A DNA stretch of 64,000 nt from Labilibacter marinus (GCF_001659685.2 NZ_LXYE02000024.1:62001-126000); one strand, 5' to 3'; positions 27,136 through 37,224 are shown, counted from the first letter of the stretch. Program-made: numbers and translations. The notes: a model not told the origin generated them from the letters alone.

Positions 27136-30100
27136 ATGAAATTTCACTATTCTCAAAGAGTATATTCTACGATTATCTTACTGTTTTTATTATTGAATAT
27201 TTCCTATTCGCAGGTACAAGATTTTAAGGTTAATTCATATCAAGAAATTGATGGTTTAACACAAACTACGGTAACATGTGTTTTACAAGATAATAAGGGT
27301 TTTATGTGGTTTGGAACTCGTAATGGAGGCCTCGATCGTTTTGATGGATATAACTTTGAACATCATAAAATGAACCCATATAAAGAGGGGTGTATTTCAT
27401 CAAATAGTGTGTCTGCACTTTGTGAAGATAAAAAAGGGGCTATTTGGGTTGGATTATCAGGAAGTGGAGTTGATAAGTATGATCCTAAAACTAAAATCTT
27501 CAAAAATTACAATTCTCAAAAAAAAGACTCCACAAGTCTCGCGGGCTCTAATGTAAAATGTTTTATTATAGATCCACTAGAAAGGATGTGGGTTGGAAGC
27601 TGGCCTGGGTTAAGCATCTATAATACGGAGCAAGATAATTTTCAACGAGTTGACGTTTTGTCAAAACATAGGGTGGTTGATATGGCATCTGTTGATGAAA
27701 ACCGTTTATTGATTGCATCCATGAAAAGTGGAATTAGTTTGGTTGACATTTATACATTGGATGTACTAAAAACCTGGAATTTTCTCCCTCGGAAAGATCA
27801 AATCAATACTGTGTTTGTAGATAGTAATGGAATGATATGGTGTGGAACTAGGCACAACGGATTGTATCGATTAGACGATATTGGAAAGGACACTTTTGTT
27901 AGAATAAATGATGGTAGTAAAGGTTTGTTGCTTGATGATGCCTCTTATGTGAGAGATATTTTTGAAGATAAAAAAGGAAACTTGTGGGTGACTAGTTCGG
28001 AAGGCATGTATGTTATTTCACCCGATGAAAAAACAAAAGAGGCGCCGGTATCACAAAGGTTCGTTTCAAGTAAATATGATAAGTTTAGTTTAAGTAATTC
28101 AAGTGTATTAACCGTATTAGAGGATAGAGATGGTGATTTTTGGAGTGGAACATGGCTTAATGGGGTAAATCATATTAATGTAAAGCGTCGTAATTTCAAA
28201 CACTTTCAATACTATGCAAACAGTAATGAAAACCTGAGCTCTCCGCATGTTTGGGGTATTTATAAACACAAGAATAAAGTGTATGCAGGTACCAGAGATG
28301 GAGGTTTAAATGTTTTAGATTTAGAAACAAATACATACAAACACTTTTTTGTTGAGTTGGATCCGAAAGATCTATCACTCCCCCCTTCTTCAGTAAATAG
28401 TATTAGAAAATTGAATGATGATATACTAGTATTGGGAGCAAAAAACGGTTTGTTTTTCTTTAATGTAAATACCGAAAAGTTTTATGGTAATTTACAAGGG
28501 AGCAATGTAATGGATGCATTTGTAGATTCTAACAATATGCTTTGGGTTGCATCTCCAAATGATGGTTTATTTGTTGTGGATGTTAATCAACATCAATCTG
28601 GACATTTTAAAGATGCTGATTTTATAAAAAAAATAAATAGTGCTCGTCGTTTATTTGAAGATGATAAAAAGCGAATGTGGGTAAGTACAAATAATGGTTT
28701 AATGGTATACAAAGATACTGCTCAAGTATGGAAGCATTTTAGTGTCAATAAACAAGATAGTACTTCGCTTTTGGCTAAACCAATAAGGTCAATAGCACAA
28801 GACAAAAATCATAACATACTTCTAGCTACCGATAAAGGATTAAATATTTTTAATGAAGACAGTTTGAACTTTTTAGGTGTTCGTGAGTGGGATGGTTTGC
28901 CAGATAATGCTGTTGAGAACGTTATTGTTGATCAAGTTAATAAAATATGGATAACTACAAATAAAGGTTTATCTTCTTTCTCGATAGATCTTAAAGCAAA
29001 GAAAAATACAGATATAATTAAAAACCTAGAAACGTATGAAGTTAGTGATGGTCTTCAAGGAAATAGTTTTCTGTATAATAGCTATTGTATGGATGAAGAG
29101 GGCATTATCTATTTAGGAGGCGGAAATGGATTTAACTCTTTTGATCCAACTAATTTGGTTAAGAATACGATTCAACCCAAAGTTACTTTATGTGGTTTTA
29201 GTCTTTTTAATAAGCCAGTAGAAGTCGGTAGGGAAGGTTCTCCATTATCCACGGATGTGATGTATATGGATGAAATAACACTGACGCATAAACAATCCGT
29301 ATTTTCTTTTTCATTTTCGGCTTTAAATTACAATGCACCAGAAAAAAATAGATATGCCTACATCATGGAAGGTTTAGAAGAAGATTGGAACTATGTGGGC
29401 GATCGTCGTGAAGCAAGTTATTCGAATCTTCCGGCTGGTGATTATGTATTTAAAGTAAAAGCAACTAATAATAATGGTGTTTGGAGTAAAGAACCTGCTA
29501 CTATAAGATTAGTTATTAAACCAGCATGGTGGAATACTTGGTTATTTAGGTTTATAATATTATTATTAATTGGTATAGTAATATATTACTTAGTACAAAG
29601 GAGAGTTAAACTGGTTAAAGAAAGAAGAATAGAGCTGGAAGCATTGGTTAATGAAGCCACAGCTGAGTCAGATAAAAAAAATGCTGAACTTGAGAAAGCA
29701 CAAGTTAAACTTGGAGGAGTTATCGAGGATGTGAAGAAAAAACTGGGAAAAACAGCGACTAAATTGTTAGAAGCAGCGAATAGTCAAGCATCAAGTATAG
29801 AGGAAGTATCTGCTTCGATTGATCAAATGGCCAACGAAATTAATGAAAATGCATCAGGGGCAGAAAAAATGTTTGAGAATGCAAAAGTCGTTGAGGATAA
29901 CTCAGCAAGCAGTGTTGAGATTGTAGGAAGTGCTGTAGGTGCGATTGAAGATATATCAAAAAGTATAAAATATATTTCGGAATTTGCTAGAACCACTAAT
30001 CTTTTATCTCTTAACGCGGCTATTGAAGCAGCTAAGGCAGGAGTGCATGGACGTAGCTTTGGTGTTGTAGCAGCTGAGGTTCAGAAATTAGCTGAAAACT

Positions 30101-30366
30101 CTCAAGGTGTAGCTGTTAATATAAAAAAGTTATCAGATTCAGGTTTGGAGCTATCGCAGGAAGCCAATGATAAGATTGTTAATCTTCAGGAGTATATTAA
30201 AGATATTGTTGGTTTAATAGCTCAAATTAAGTCATCTACTCAAAGTCAGTCTTACGAAGCAGCTAATGTTAATAGTGCCATTCAGCAAATATCAAACTAT
30301 GTAAGCGAAACGGCCAAGCTTGCAGAACAATTGGATGAGGCTATAAATACATTATCATTGGATTAG
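27136..30366 (+). CDS. Propeller/Y_Y_Y periplasmic sensor fused to a chemotaxis (MCP) signalling domain
   Basis: A large 1076-residue membrane receptor. A signal peptide covers residues 1-26. Next come two sets of reg_prop beta-propeller repeats (about 35-700), seen as recurring GxxWxGT/N and L-x-R-F/Y-D segments. A Y_Y_Y domain follows (about 715-795, ending with NLPAGDYVFKVKATN). One membrane helix (about 800-822) leads to a cytoplasmic coiled coil with a methyl-accepting chemotaxis domain (about 860-1070). The conserved MCP hairpin tip is clear: TTNLLSLNAAIEAAKAG and GVVAAEVQKLAENS. No HAMP, histidine kinase or DNA-binding domain is present. In Bacteroidota this outer half normally belongs to hybrid two-component regulators that sense oligosaccharides, so this looks like a glycan chemoreceptor working through CheA/CheW. 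Confidence 0.88.
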   Translation: MKFHYSQRVYSTIILLFLLLNISYSQVQDFKVNSYQEIDGLTQTTVTCVLQDNKGFMWFGTRNGGLDRFDGYNFEHHKMNPYKEGCISSNSVSALCEDKKGAIWVGLSGSGVDKYDPKTKIFKNYNSQKKDSTSLAGSNVKCFIIDPLERMWVGSWPGLSIYNTEQDNFQRVDVLSKHRVVDMASVDENRLLIASMKSGISLVDIYTLDVLKTWNFLPRKDQINTVFVDSNGMIWCGTRHNGLYRLDDIGKDTFVRINDGSKGLLLDDASYVRDIFEDKKGNLWVTSSEGMYVISPDEKTKEAPVSQRFVSSKYDKFSLSNSSVLTVLEDRDGDFWSGTWLNGVNHINVKRRNFKHFQYYANSNENLSSPHVWGIYKHKNKVYAGTRDGGLNVLDLETNTYKHFFVELDPKDLSLPPSSVNSIRKLNDDILVLGAKNGLFFFNVNTEKFYGNLQGSNVMDAFVDSNNMLWVASPNDGLFVVDVNQHQSGHFKDADFIKKINSARRLFEDDKKRMWVSTNNGLMVYKDTAQVWKHFSVNKQDSTSLLAKPIRSIAQDKNHNILLATDKGLNIFNEDSLNFLGVREWDGLPDNAVENVIVDQVNKIWITTNKGLSSFSIDLKAKKNTDIIKNLETYEVSDGLQGNSFLYNSYCMDEEGIIYLGGGNGFNSFDPTNLVKNTIQPKVTLCGFSLFNKPVEVGREGSPLSTDVMYMDEITLTHKQSVFSFSFSALNYNAPEKNRYAYIMEGLEEDWNYVGDRREASYSNLPAGDYVFKVKATNNNGVWSKEPATIRLVIKPAWWNTWLFRFIILLLIGIVIYYLVQRRVKLVKERRIELEALVNEATAESDKKNAELEKAQVKLGGVIEDVKKKLGKTATKLLEAANSQASSIEEVSASIDQMANEINENASGAEKMFENAKVVEDNSASSVEIVGSAVGAIEDISKSIKYISEFARTTNLLSLNAAIEAAKAGVHGRSFGVVAAEVQKLAENSQGVAVNIKKLSDSGLELSQEANDKIVNLQEYIKDIVGLIAQIKSSTQSQSYEAANVNSAIQQISNYVSETAKLAEQLDEAINTLSLD

Positions 30367-30433
30367 TAATAGGAAACTATATAATTTGAGGTGAAAAAGA
30401 TTTCAAGTGTTTTTAGGACATATCATTGAATAA

Positions 30434-30470
30434 AAAAAGAGGTTAATCTTTGTTGATTAACCTCTTTTTG
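30434..30470 (+). terminator. Terminator after the chemoreceptor gene
   Basis: The perfect 15-bp stem AAAAAGAGGTTAATC/GATTAACCTCTTTTT has a six-base loop; its right arm supplies the T-run. Confidence 0.9.
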
Positions 30471-30634
30471 TTTCTCAATATCTTTTTTAAATCAGATAAT
30501 AATTTTACTTCTAGATACATCTGATCTCTTCAAATCAGGCGCTAAAGAATCCTATGTTTGCTATAAAAAGTATAAATATTAGATCAATTAAATAAAGCAA
30601 AAAACGTTATTTTTATATAACATAAATGTCAGTG

Positions 30635-30649
30635 TGACACATGTGTTCA
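30635..30649 (+). promoter_or_regulatory. Shared locus motif, copy 1
   Basis: TGACACATGTGTTCA fits TGANNNATNNGTTCA exactly. It lies 136 bases before the first Tat-lipoprotein gene. Confidence 0.7.
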
Positions 30650-30785
30650 TTTTTGGTGCTATAATTCAATAAAACGACCAGTGTTTTATATGTGGTCAGA
30701 TTATTCAAAGGTAATTTTGATAGTAACCTTAATTAGTAATGTTTTCTATTTGCAGGTGTTAAGGTTGTATAAAAATTAATATACA

Positions 30786-32705
30786 ATGAATCGTAGAAAG
30801 TTCTTACAGTTATCGGGAATGGGAGGAGTTATTTTGTCATTGCCATTGAGTAATTTATTAATTGGATGTAATGATAAGCAAGTACACTCAAAGGAATATA
30901 GAAGATTGACCTATGATTTGCTGAAGGATTGGTGTGACGGGATGATAGATGTACAAGTTATTAATCCTTCAGACCCAAAGGTGCATGGCATGTTGAATTG
31001 TCCTTCATGTAGTATTGTTCACACCCGTTTGATGGATGCGGTTTATCCTTTTTTATATATGGCGAAGGCTTCGGGAGATAGTAAATATTTGCATGCAGGT
31101 ATAGCGCTAATGGAATGGGGCGACAATGTATCCAGACAAGATGGTGCCTGGACCAATGAACTTAAACCGAATTCATGGGATGGAATTACTGTATTTGGTG
31201 CAATCGCACTTGCAGAAGCATTGCATTATCATGGTGATTTGTTAGATGAAGACAGACGCAAAAAGTGGATGGGTCGTTTGGCTGCAGCAGCTTCGTTTGT
31301 TTATAAAAAGTTCCCTAAGGTTGATGCTACAAATATTAATTATGGCGCAACTACAATGTATGCGTTAAACCTTATTGGAAGAATATTGGATAACTCACAA
31401 TATATCCAACGCAGTAGAAAGTTAGCAGCCGAAATTACACACTTTTTTACAGAAGAAAATGCATTTCTACTTGGGGAGATTAAGCCATCTGCTCGTCAAT
31501 TAAGCAAAAAAGGTTTACCAGGTATTGATCTTGGTTACAATGTAGAAGAGTCTTTAAATAGTATTGTATTATATGCCTTGCATGAGAATGATGAGGAGTT
31601 GCTATCATTAGTAAATAAGTCATTAAATACTCACCTTGAGTTTATGTTGCCTGATGGAGGATGGGATAACGGATGGGGTACGCGTATGTACAAATGGAGT
31701 TATTGGGGAAGTAGAACTTGTGATGGAATACAGCCTGCATTTGGCATGATGGCTCATTACAACCCAGCCTTAGGAACGGCTGCATTTAAAAATACGGAGT
31801 TATTAAAGCAATGTACAAATAATGGATTATTACATGGAGGACCTCATTATATTTCTAGGGGAATTAAACCTTGTGTTCATCATACATTTGCACATGCTAA
31901 ACCGTTAGCTACAATGCTTGATCATTGGGAACATTTGCCAAAAATCAATAAGAAAATACCTTTACCCCGAGAAATTGCAGATGGCTTAAAATATTACAAG
32001 GAAATTGATACGTCCTTGTTTGCTCGTGGAGACTGGAGAGGAACGATCACTGCCTATGATGCGGAGTATTATCATAAAAAAGGATTGCGTTATCATGCTA
32101 CTGGAGGAGCATTGTCTCTCTTATACCATAATAAGGTAGGACTTCTTTGTACAGCAAGTATGGCAATATACAAAATGGTAGAAGTATATAACCAGCAGCC
32201 GGCATCAGGAGAGGATATTGCCTTGACACCACGTGTGGAGACTTATAAAGACGATGTTTGGTATACAAATATATTGGATTTAGAGGCGAAGTTTAATTCC
32301 TCGGATAGAAATAGTATAATAGAATATTCTTCAAATGCTCAGTTAAAAAGTGATGCTAGAAAGGTTGTTGAGGGAACTGCTGCAGATTTCAAATTAAATT
32401 ATCATTGTTCTGAGGAACAATTTGAAATTATTATTAGTACAGAACAGGAAGTATTAGAAAAGACTGCATTTGTACTTCCAATTGTTTCTCCTAATGATGA
32501 AAAGGTTAGGCAAATATCTTCTCATGAAATTGCTATTTCAAAAGCTAAAGGATTAGTAAAAATTACATCTAGTGTTCCTTTGGAGATAAAAGAGATGTCT
32601 GATAGTAGAACATTTAATATGGTTCCAGGAGTTGAGGCTGTACCTATTATGGCATATTTTACGGAAACTGGAAAAGAGGTAAAAATTAGTATTGCAATTC
32701 AATAA
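30786..32705 (+). CDS. Tat-exported lipoprotein, predicted uronate-acting lyase or dehydratase (paralogue A)
   Basis: A 639-residue protein with a twin-arginine signal (Arg3-Arg4, MNRRKF) that ends in a lipobox (LIGC, Cys28). It is thus predicted to fold in the cytoplasm and be anchored as a lipoprotein. Residues about 40-400 are helical with a CPSC motif near residue 75, a YNVEESLN segment and His365, His366 and His370 in HHTFAHAKP; the rest is beta-rich. This layout resembles (alpha/alpha)-barrel plus beta-sandwich lyases. I do not firmly recognise the family. A homologue of the ulvan oligosaccharide dehydratase described in Formosa agariphila is a plausible candidate. A close paralogue lies at 55317-57230. 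It heads the plus-strand set with two sulfatases. Confidence 0.6.
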   Translation: MNRRKFLQLSGMGGVILSLPLSNLLIGCNDKQVHSKEYRRLTYDLLKDWCDGMIDVQVINPSDPKVHGMLNCPSCSIVHTRLMDAVYPFLYMAKASGDSKYLHAGIALMEWGDNVSRQDGAWTNELKPNSWDGITVFGAIALAEALHYHGDLLDEDRRKKWMGRLAAAASFVYKKFPKVDATNINYGATTMYALNLIGRILDNSQYIQRSRKLAAEITHFFTEENAFLLGEIKPSARQLSKKGLPGIDLGYNVEESLNSIVLYALHENDEELLSLVNKSLNTHLEFMLPDGGWDNGWGTRMYKWSYWGSRTCDGIQPAFGMMAHYNPALGTAAFKNTELLKQCTNNGLLHGGPHYISRGIKPCVHHTFAHAKPLATMLDHWEHLPKINKKIPLPREIADGLKYYKEIDTSLFARGDWRGTITAYDAEYYHKKGLRYHATGGALSLLYHNKVGLLCTASMAIYKMVEVYNQQPASGEDIALTPRVETYKDDVWYTNILDLEAKFNSSDRNSIIEYSSNAQLKSDARKVVEGTAADFKLNYHCSEEQFEIIISTEQEVLEKTAFVLPIVSPNDEKVRQISSHEIAISKAKGLVKITSSVPLEIKEMSDSRTFNMVPGVEAVPIMAYFTETGKEVKISIAIQ

Positions 32706-32779
32706 AATTCTCTTTTTGAAGTGCCTTAAGTTACCTTAAGACGCTTTTGTTGTTTAACTCATATTATTCTCAAATAAAA

Positions 32780-34633
32780 ATGAAAAAGGCATTTCAATTA
32801 TTTTTAGTATTTACTCTGGTTATATTGTGCTATTCGTGCCATACCGAAAAAGCCAAACTTAGTCCAAACATCTTATGGATTACAAGTGAAGATAACAGTG
32901 CTTTATTAGGCTGTTATGGGGATGAATATGCTCGCACGCCCAATCTGGATAAGTTAGCTAGCGAGGGTTTTTTATACACACACGCATATGCCAATGCACC
33001 AGTATGCGCGCCAGCTCGTAATACCATTGCTTCGGGTATTTTGGCAAGCGCAGGTGGTCATTCCAATATGCGAAGTTTTTATAAGCGTGGAACAGGTGTT
33101 CGCTTTCATGCCGAGGTATTGCGCGAACTGGGTTATTATTGCACCAATACCTATAAAACAGATTATAATACGAATGTTGCTACTGAGATTTGGGATCAAT
33201 GTAATAAAATGGCACATTATAAAAATGCGCCAGAAGGAAAGCCGTGGTTTGCTATTTTTAATCTAAATATATCGCACGAGAGTAAAATTCATACGCAATT
33301 GCCTGCTGATGAGTTAAGTCTTGATCCTAAAAAAGCACCCATTGCACCTTATCATCCACGTACTAAAGATATGGAGCATGATTGGGCACAGTACTATCAG
33401 CGTGTTAGCGAAATGGATGCACAGGTTGGAGACATACTTGCGCAGTTAGAGGCCTCTGGTCAGGCTGATAATACCATCGTGTTTTATTACGGTGATCATG
33501 GAGGTGTTTTAGGTCGCAGTAAGCGCTTTGTTTATGAAACAGGTACCCATGTTCCGTTTATTGTTCGTATTCCAGAAAAGTATAAATCCTTATGGCCTGC
33601 CGAAAAAGTCAATTCTAAAGTTGATCGAATCATTACTTTTGCCGATTTGTATCCAACCTTGCTTAATATTTTAGGTGAAGATATTCCTGAATCGTTGCAG
33701 GGGCAGGCTTTTCTTGGAGATGATTTAAGTGAGAATCCAAAATATGCTTACATGTTTCGTGATCGTATGGATGAGTGGTACGACATGAGTAGAGCGGTAA
33801 GAAGCAAGCAATATCGTTACATTCATAATTACATGCCGCACCGTATATATGGTTTACGTCTTGAATTTATGTTCCGAGCCAAATCATTGCAATCATGGGA
33901 GCAGGCTTATAAAAATGGGGAGTGTAATTCGGTGCAAAGTAGGTTTTGGGAAACCAAGCCTACCGAAGAGTTGTACGATACTGAGAATGATCCTTGGGAA
34001 ATCAATAATCTTGCAGAGAATCCAGAATACGCAGATGTCTTAAAAGAAATGCGAAAAGCCAATCGTAATTGGTTAATCAAGATAAAAGATACAGGCTTTC
34101 TGTCGGAGGATGAGCGTCTTGTTCAGGCCAAGGGCGATGCTTTGTATGATTATTTTCAAAGTGGTAAGGTGGATATCGAAAGTATTATTGATGCTGCGGA
34201 TCTGGCTTCGTATGGTAAAGTGGTTAACAAAACGAGGATGGTGGAGTTTCTTCAATCGGGTGATGCCGCTGTTCGTTATTGGGGAGCTACCGGCTTGTTA
34301 ATATTGGGTGAGCATGCAAAATCGGAAGTGAGTGCTCTTAAAGCCGCTGTTAATGATTCATCAGTGAGTGTATCGATAGTGGCTGCAGAGGCTTTGTATC
34401 AGCTTGGAGAAAAAGAAGCAGCTTATAAGGGATTTACAAGAGCTATTAGAACCGATAGGGAGTTTGCCCAGACCTTGGCTATGAATTCCATTTATTTGTT
34501 GCATGACGATAGCCAAGTAATGAAAGACGAAGTGCTTAATGCCTACAAACGTATGGAAGTGAAAAAACGGAGTAAGTACAACTACCGTTGCGTTATGAAT
34601 TTGGCTAAGCAATGGGGCATTGAAGTGAAGTAG
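32780..34633 (+). CDS. S1-family sulfatase lipoprotein with C-terminal HEAT-like extension
   Basis: Type I sulfatase of about 617 residues. The formylglycine site is Cys76 in VCAPAR (CxPxR), and the N-terminal metal segment ITSEDNS and the later DHGG (YYGDHGG) complete the active site. The last 120 residues form helical repeats resembling HEAT units (DAAVRYWGATGLL, DSSVSVSIVAAEAL). The start at 32780 is chosen because it gives a signal peptide directly followed by a Cys-containing lipobox-like site; the upstream in-frame ATG adds 11 polar residues. It should remove sulfate from a sugar in the periplasm, presumably rhamnose 3-sulfate or xylose sulfate of ulvan. It needs a formylglycine-generating enzyme, which is not in the window. 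Confidence 0.85.
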   Translation: MKKAFQLFLVFTLVILCYSCHTEKAKLSPNILWITSEDNSALLGCYGDEYARTPNLDKLASEGFLYTHAYANAPVCAPARNTIASGILASAGGHSNMRSFYKRGTGVRFHAEVLRELGYYCTNTYKTDYNTNVATEIWDQCNKMAHYKNAPEGKPWFAIFNLNISHESKIHTQLPADELSLDPKKAPIAPYHPRTKDMEHDWAQYYQRVSEMDAQVGDILAQLEASGQADNTIVFYYGDHGGVLGRSKRFVYETGTHVPFIVRIPEKYKSLWPAEKVNSKVDRIITFADLYPTLLNILGEDIPESLQGQAFLGDDLSENPKYAYMFRDRMDEWYDMSRAVRSKQYRYIHNYMPHRIYGLRLEFMFRAKSLQSWEQAYKNGECNSVQSRFWETKPTEELYDTENDPWEINNLAENPEYADVLKEMRKANRNWLIKIKDTGFLSEDERLVQAKGDALYDYFQSGKVDIESIIDAADLASYGKVVNKTRMVEFLQSGDAAVRYWGATGLLILGEHAKSEVSALKAAVNDSSVSVSIVAAEALYQLGEKEAAYKGFTRAIRTDREFAQTLAMNSIYLLHDDSQVMKDEVLNAYKRMEVKKRSKYNYRCVMNLAKQWGIEVK

Positions 34634-34666
34634 TTTTTTTGTAAGATTTTAATTTAAAGATATATC

Positions 34667-36196
34667 ATGAAGAAGTTTAGTTACATTGTATTGGCCTCTT
34701 TGGTACTGATGCTTTCATCTTGTGGCAATGCAGGCAAAGAAGAAGTTAAGGATGCTACTCAAAATCCGCCTAACGTATTGTTTATCGCGGTAGATGATTT
34801 GAATACGTGGTTGGGTTGTTTAGGGGGATATTCTAATTCTAAAACGCCTCATTTAGATCAGTTGGCAGGGCAAGGTGTTTTATTTTCTAATGCCCATTGT
34901 CAGGCTCCACTTTGTGGCCCATCACGAGCTTCCATTATGTCAGGCTTGCGTCCTTCTTCAACTGGTATTTACGGTATGATTAGCGATGGGAAAATCAGAA
35001 GAGATGATAAACCATCAACAAAAGATATCATCTTTTTGCCAGAGTACTTTAGGAATCATGGTTACCATACCATGGGAATAGGTAAGTTATTTCATATTCA
35101 TGCTCCTCAAGGAGTTTTTGATGAGTCGGGTGGCCGAGTAAAAGGATTTGGGCCACTACCAGAAAAACGTTTTGTTTGGGATGGACGTGGAAACGCTGAG
35201 CGAGGAAAGTATGGTAGAACCAGTACCGATTGGGGTGCTTTTCCTGAGGCTGACTCTTTAATGCCAGATCATGGATCGGCTAATTGGGCCATTGAACGTT
35301 TGAATAGAAAGCATGATAAACCTTTCTTTTTAGGGGTTGGTTTTTTGCGTCCGCATGTACCATTGTATGTGCCGCAAAAGTGGTTTGATTTGCATCCGCT
35401 TGACGGTATTGAGCTTGCGCCATATAAATCAGACGATTTAGATGATGTGCCTCAGGTCGGACTGCACATCAATGATTTACCTATGATGCCTTCAACCGAA
35501 TGGGCTAAAGAGACTGGTGAATGGAAAAAAATTATTCAAGCCTATTTAGCATGTGTAAGTTATGTCGATTATGAGGTTGGGCGCGTGTTAAAAGCACTCG
35601 AAAATAGTGAGTATGCCGATAATACCGTTATTGTTTTGTGGTCCGATCACGGTTACCGTATGGGCGAAAAGGGTACTTTTGCGAAACATGCCTTGTGGGA
35701 GCCAGCTACCAAAGCGCCTTTGATGTTTTCTGCACCTAATTTGCCTAAAGGGAAGGTGATTGATACACCAGCTGAGATGTTATCGATTTACCCAACTTTA
35801 TTAGAGTTATGTGGATTGCCTGCCTATGATAGGGTAGAAGGGGAAAGCTTGGTGTCTACGATGTTGTCAGATGTTATAGATGAGGATGCCTCTGCATTAT
35901 GTACTTTTGGCGAAAATAACCATGGTATAAAAGCTTTAGGGTATAGATATATACGTTATGAAGATGGCAGCGAAGAGTTGTATGATCATCGTACAGATCC
36001 TAACGAATGGGATAATATAGCTGGCAAACCAGAAAGTAAAGATATGATTAAAGCCTTAAAGAAGTATTTGCCGGAAACGAATGCCAAGTGGGATTCCCTA
36101 TCTTCTTATACCTTTCAGCCTTATTTTGTAAATCAAAGAGCTAGGTCACGAGGCGAAAAAGTTGGTAAAGTAAACGTCATTGGTGCGACTCATTAG
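34667..36196 (+). CDS. S1-family sulfatase lipoprotein (iduronate-2-sulfatase-like)
   Basis: Type I sulfatase of 509 residues. The signal peptide ends at lipobox LSSC (Cys19), and the formylglycine site is Cys83 in CGPSR. The N-terminal sequence NVLFIAVDDLNTWLGCLGG and the later FFLGVGFLRPHVP and LWSDHGYRMGEKG are typical of the iduronate-2-sulfatase-like (S1_7) branch. A subfamily of this branch acts in ulvan degradation in marine Bacteroidota. It starts 34 bases after the previous sulfatase gene and ends at a bidirectional terminator, so genes 30786-36196 probably form one operon. Confidence 0.88.
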   Translation: MKKFSYIVLASLVLMLSSCGNAGKEEVKDATQNPPNVLFIAVDDLNTWLGCLGGYSNSKTPHLDQLAGQGVLFSNAHCQAPLCGPSRASIMSGLRPSSTGIYGMISDGKIRRDDKPSTKDIIFLPEYFRNHGYHTMGIGKLFHIHAPQGVFDESGGRVKGFGPLPEKRFVWDGRGNAERGKYGRTSTDWGAFPEADSLMPDHGSANWAIERLNRKHDKPFFLGVGFLRPHVPLYVPQKWFDLHPLDGIELAPYKSDDLDDVPQVGLHINDLPMMPSTEWAKETGEWKKIIQAYLACVSYVDYEVGRVLKALENSEYADNTVIVLWSDHGYRMGEKGTFAKHALWEPATKAPLMFSAPNLPKGKVIDTPAEMLSIYPTLLELCGLPAYDRVEGESLVSTMLSDVIDEDASALCTFGENNHGIKALGYRYIRYEDGSEELYDHRTDPNEWDNIAGKPESKDMIKALKKYLPETNAKWDSLSSYTFQPYFVNQRARSRGEKVGKVNVIGATH

Positions 36197-36242
36197 TGCT
36201 CTATGATTAACAAATAGAATCATCTTTTTTTTAACAGATAAA

Positions 36243-36278
36243 AAGAGGTTGTCTCTTGTGATTTTGAGACAACCTCTT
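36243..36278. terminator. Bidirectional terminator between convergent genes
   Basis: The perfect 13-bp stem AAGAGGTTGTCTC/GAGACAACCTCTT has a ten-base loop. An A-rich left flank also gives a T-rich tail on the minus strand. Confidence 0.85.
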
Positions 36279-36306
36279 ATTGTTTATCAGCTTAACACTA
36301 CGTTTA

Positions 36307-37224
36307 TTAGTTGTATGATTGACTCATACCATCCCATAATATCTCCGCTTCTCCACCTTTGCAGCGATATGCTCCAAAACGAATTTTAGCTTGTAGCGCT
36401 CTTTCTGGGCTAGGTACATTCCAATTGTAGTCTGTACCTCCAATTCTTACATTTACATAGTGTACTAGGTTACCACGGCTGTCTTTCTTAAAGCCATTTT
36501 CCATTCTAACGAATTTACGGGTATTAGCAGGTATATTGGTTAGATAAACCAATTTCCTTCCACCCAATCCAGAACCCCCGCGGGTAATTATCTGTTCTCT
36601 GTAAATATTAAAAGATACCTGAGTACTCCCAGAAAATATAGGTTTTGCAACTAATAAACAAATGGCAGGATCACTTGATCCTTGATTGTTTCCATTAGCA
36701 TCCGGACCATGTTTTCCTTTTGCTTGCATAATATATGTACCAGCTCCATCTCGAATATCCTCCCTTGGATAACTGTCAGAAATATAACCAGCTCTCTTAA
36801 TTGTAACATACCCCGAAATTTTAACATACTTACCCGAGGTGGCACTATTAACAGTATAGGAAGCACGCTCTATTCTGGGCTGTAAATTATCTATATGGTT
36901 GGTACCCGCAGCAAGTTTATAGACTCCCTTAGTCGTGTTATCTTCCGAAATTTGATAATAGTTAGCAAAACATGTTCGATCATCAATCTCCTCTGTTTTG
37001 GTAACACTAGTCTTATTTACATCGTTAGGGAAGGTGTACTTTTGTATATTTTTATCAAAGCATTTTGAATTGTTCGTTACCGATTTTAATATACCTTCAT
37101 CCTCAAGGCACATATCTGTAACTTTCGCATCATCTAACTCAACGGCTTCTGTGCAGCTTATAAGGTTAACAGTAAGCATTCCTGCGACAAGCCATTTCAT
37201 TGTAAATTTGTTGATTCTTTTCAT
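36307..37224 (-). CDS. Jelly-roll polysaccharide lyase lipoprotein, PL28-like (probable ulvan lyase)
   Basis: A 305-residue lipoprotein with signal peptide and lipobox LISC (Cys24). Residues about 100-305 have the alternating beta-strand pattern of a jelly roll. YIMQAKGKH sits where PL7/PL28-type lyases carry their catalytic strand, and a C-terminal strand pair RFGAYRCKGGEAEILW resembles the last strands of those folds. This is compatible with a family PL28 ulvan lyase lacking the usual extra modules. It is the only minus-strand enzyme of the locus and is divergent from the GH78 gene across a 717-base region with two copies of the shared motif. The fold is fairly clear; the family is my best judgement. 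Confidence 0.6.
   Translation of the reverse strand: MKRINKFTMKWLVAGMLTVNLISCTEAVELDDAKVTDMCLEDEGILKSVTNNSKCFDKNIQKYTFPNDVNKTSVTKTEEIDDRTCFANYYQISEDNTTKGVYKLAAGTNHIDNLQPRIERASYTVNSATSGKYVKISGYVTIKRAGYISDSYPREDIRDGAGTYIMQAKGKHGPDANGNNQGSSDPAICLLVAKPIFSGSTQVSFNIYREQIITRGGSGLGGRKLVYLTNIPANTRKFVRMENGFKKDSRGNLVHYVNVRIGGTDYNWNVPSPERALQAKIRFGAYRCKGGEAEILWDGMSQSYN

Larger units (their letters stand above)
30367..30785. other. Intergenic region before the polysaccharide locus
   Basis: The 419 bases between the chemoreceptor and the first locus gene contain a terminator (30434-30469), one copy of the shared 15-bp motif (30635-30649) and a small inverted repeat GACCA/TGGTC (30676-30697). I see no gene in it. 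Confidence 0.7.

Noticed and set aside
32747-32779. Upstream start for the first sulfatase
   Set aside because: It adds 11 polar residues before an otherwise ideal signal peptide that begins at 32780.
36651-36885. Short frames within and opposite the PL28-like gene
   Set aside because: They are shadows of the lipoprotein lyase, which has a signal peptide and coherent beta-strand pattern.
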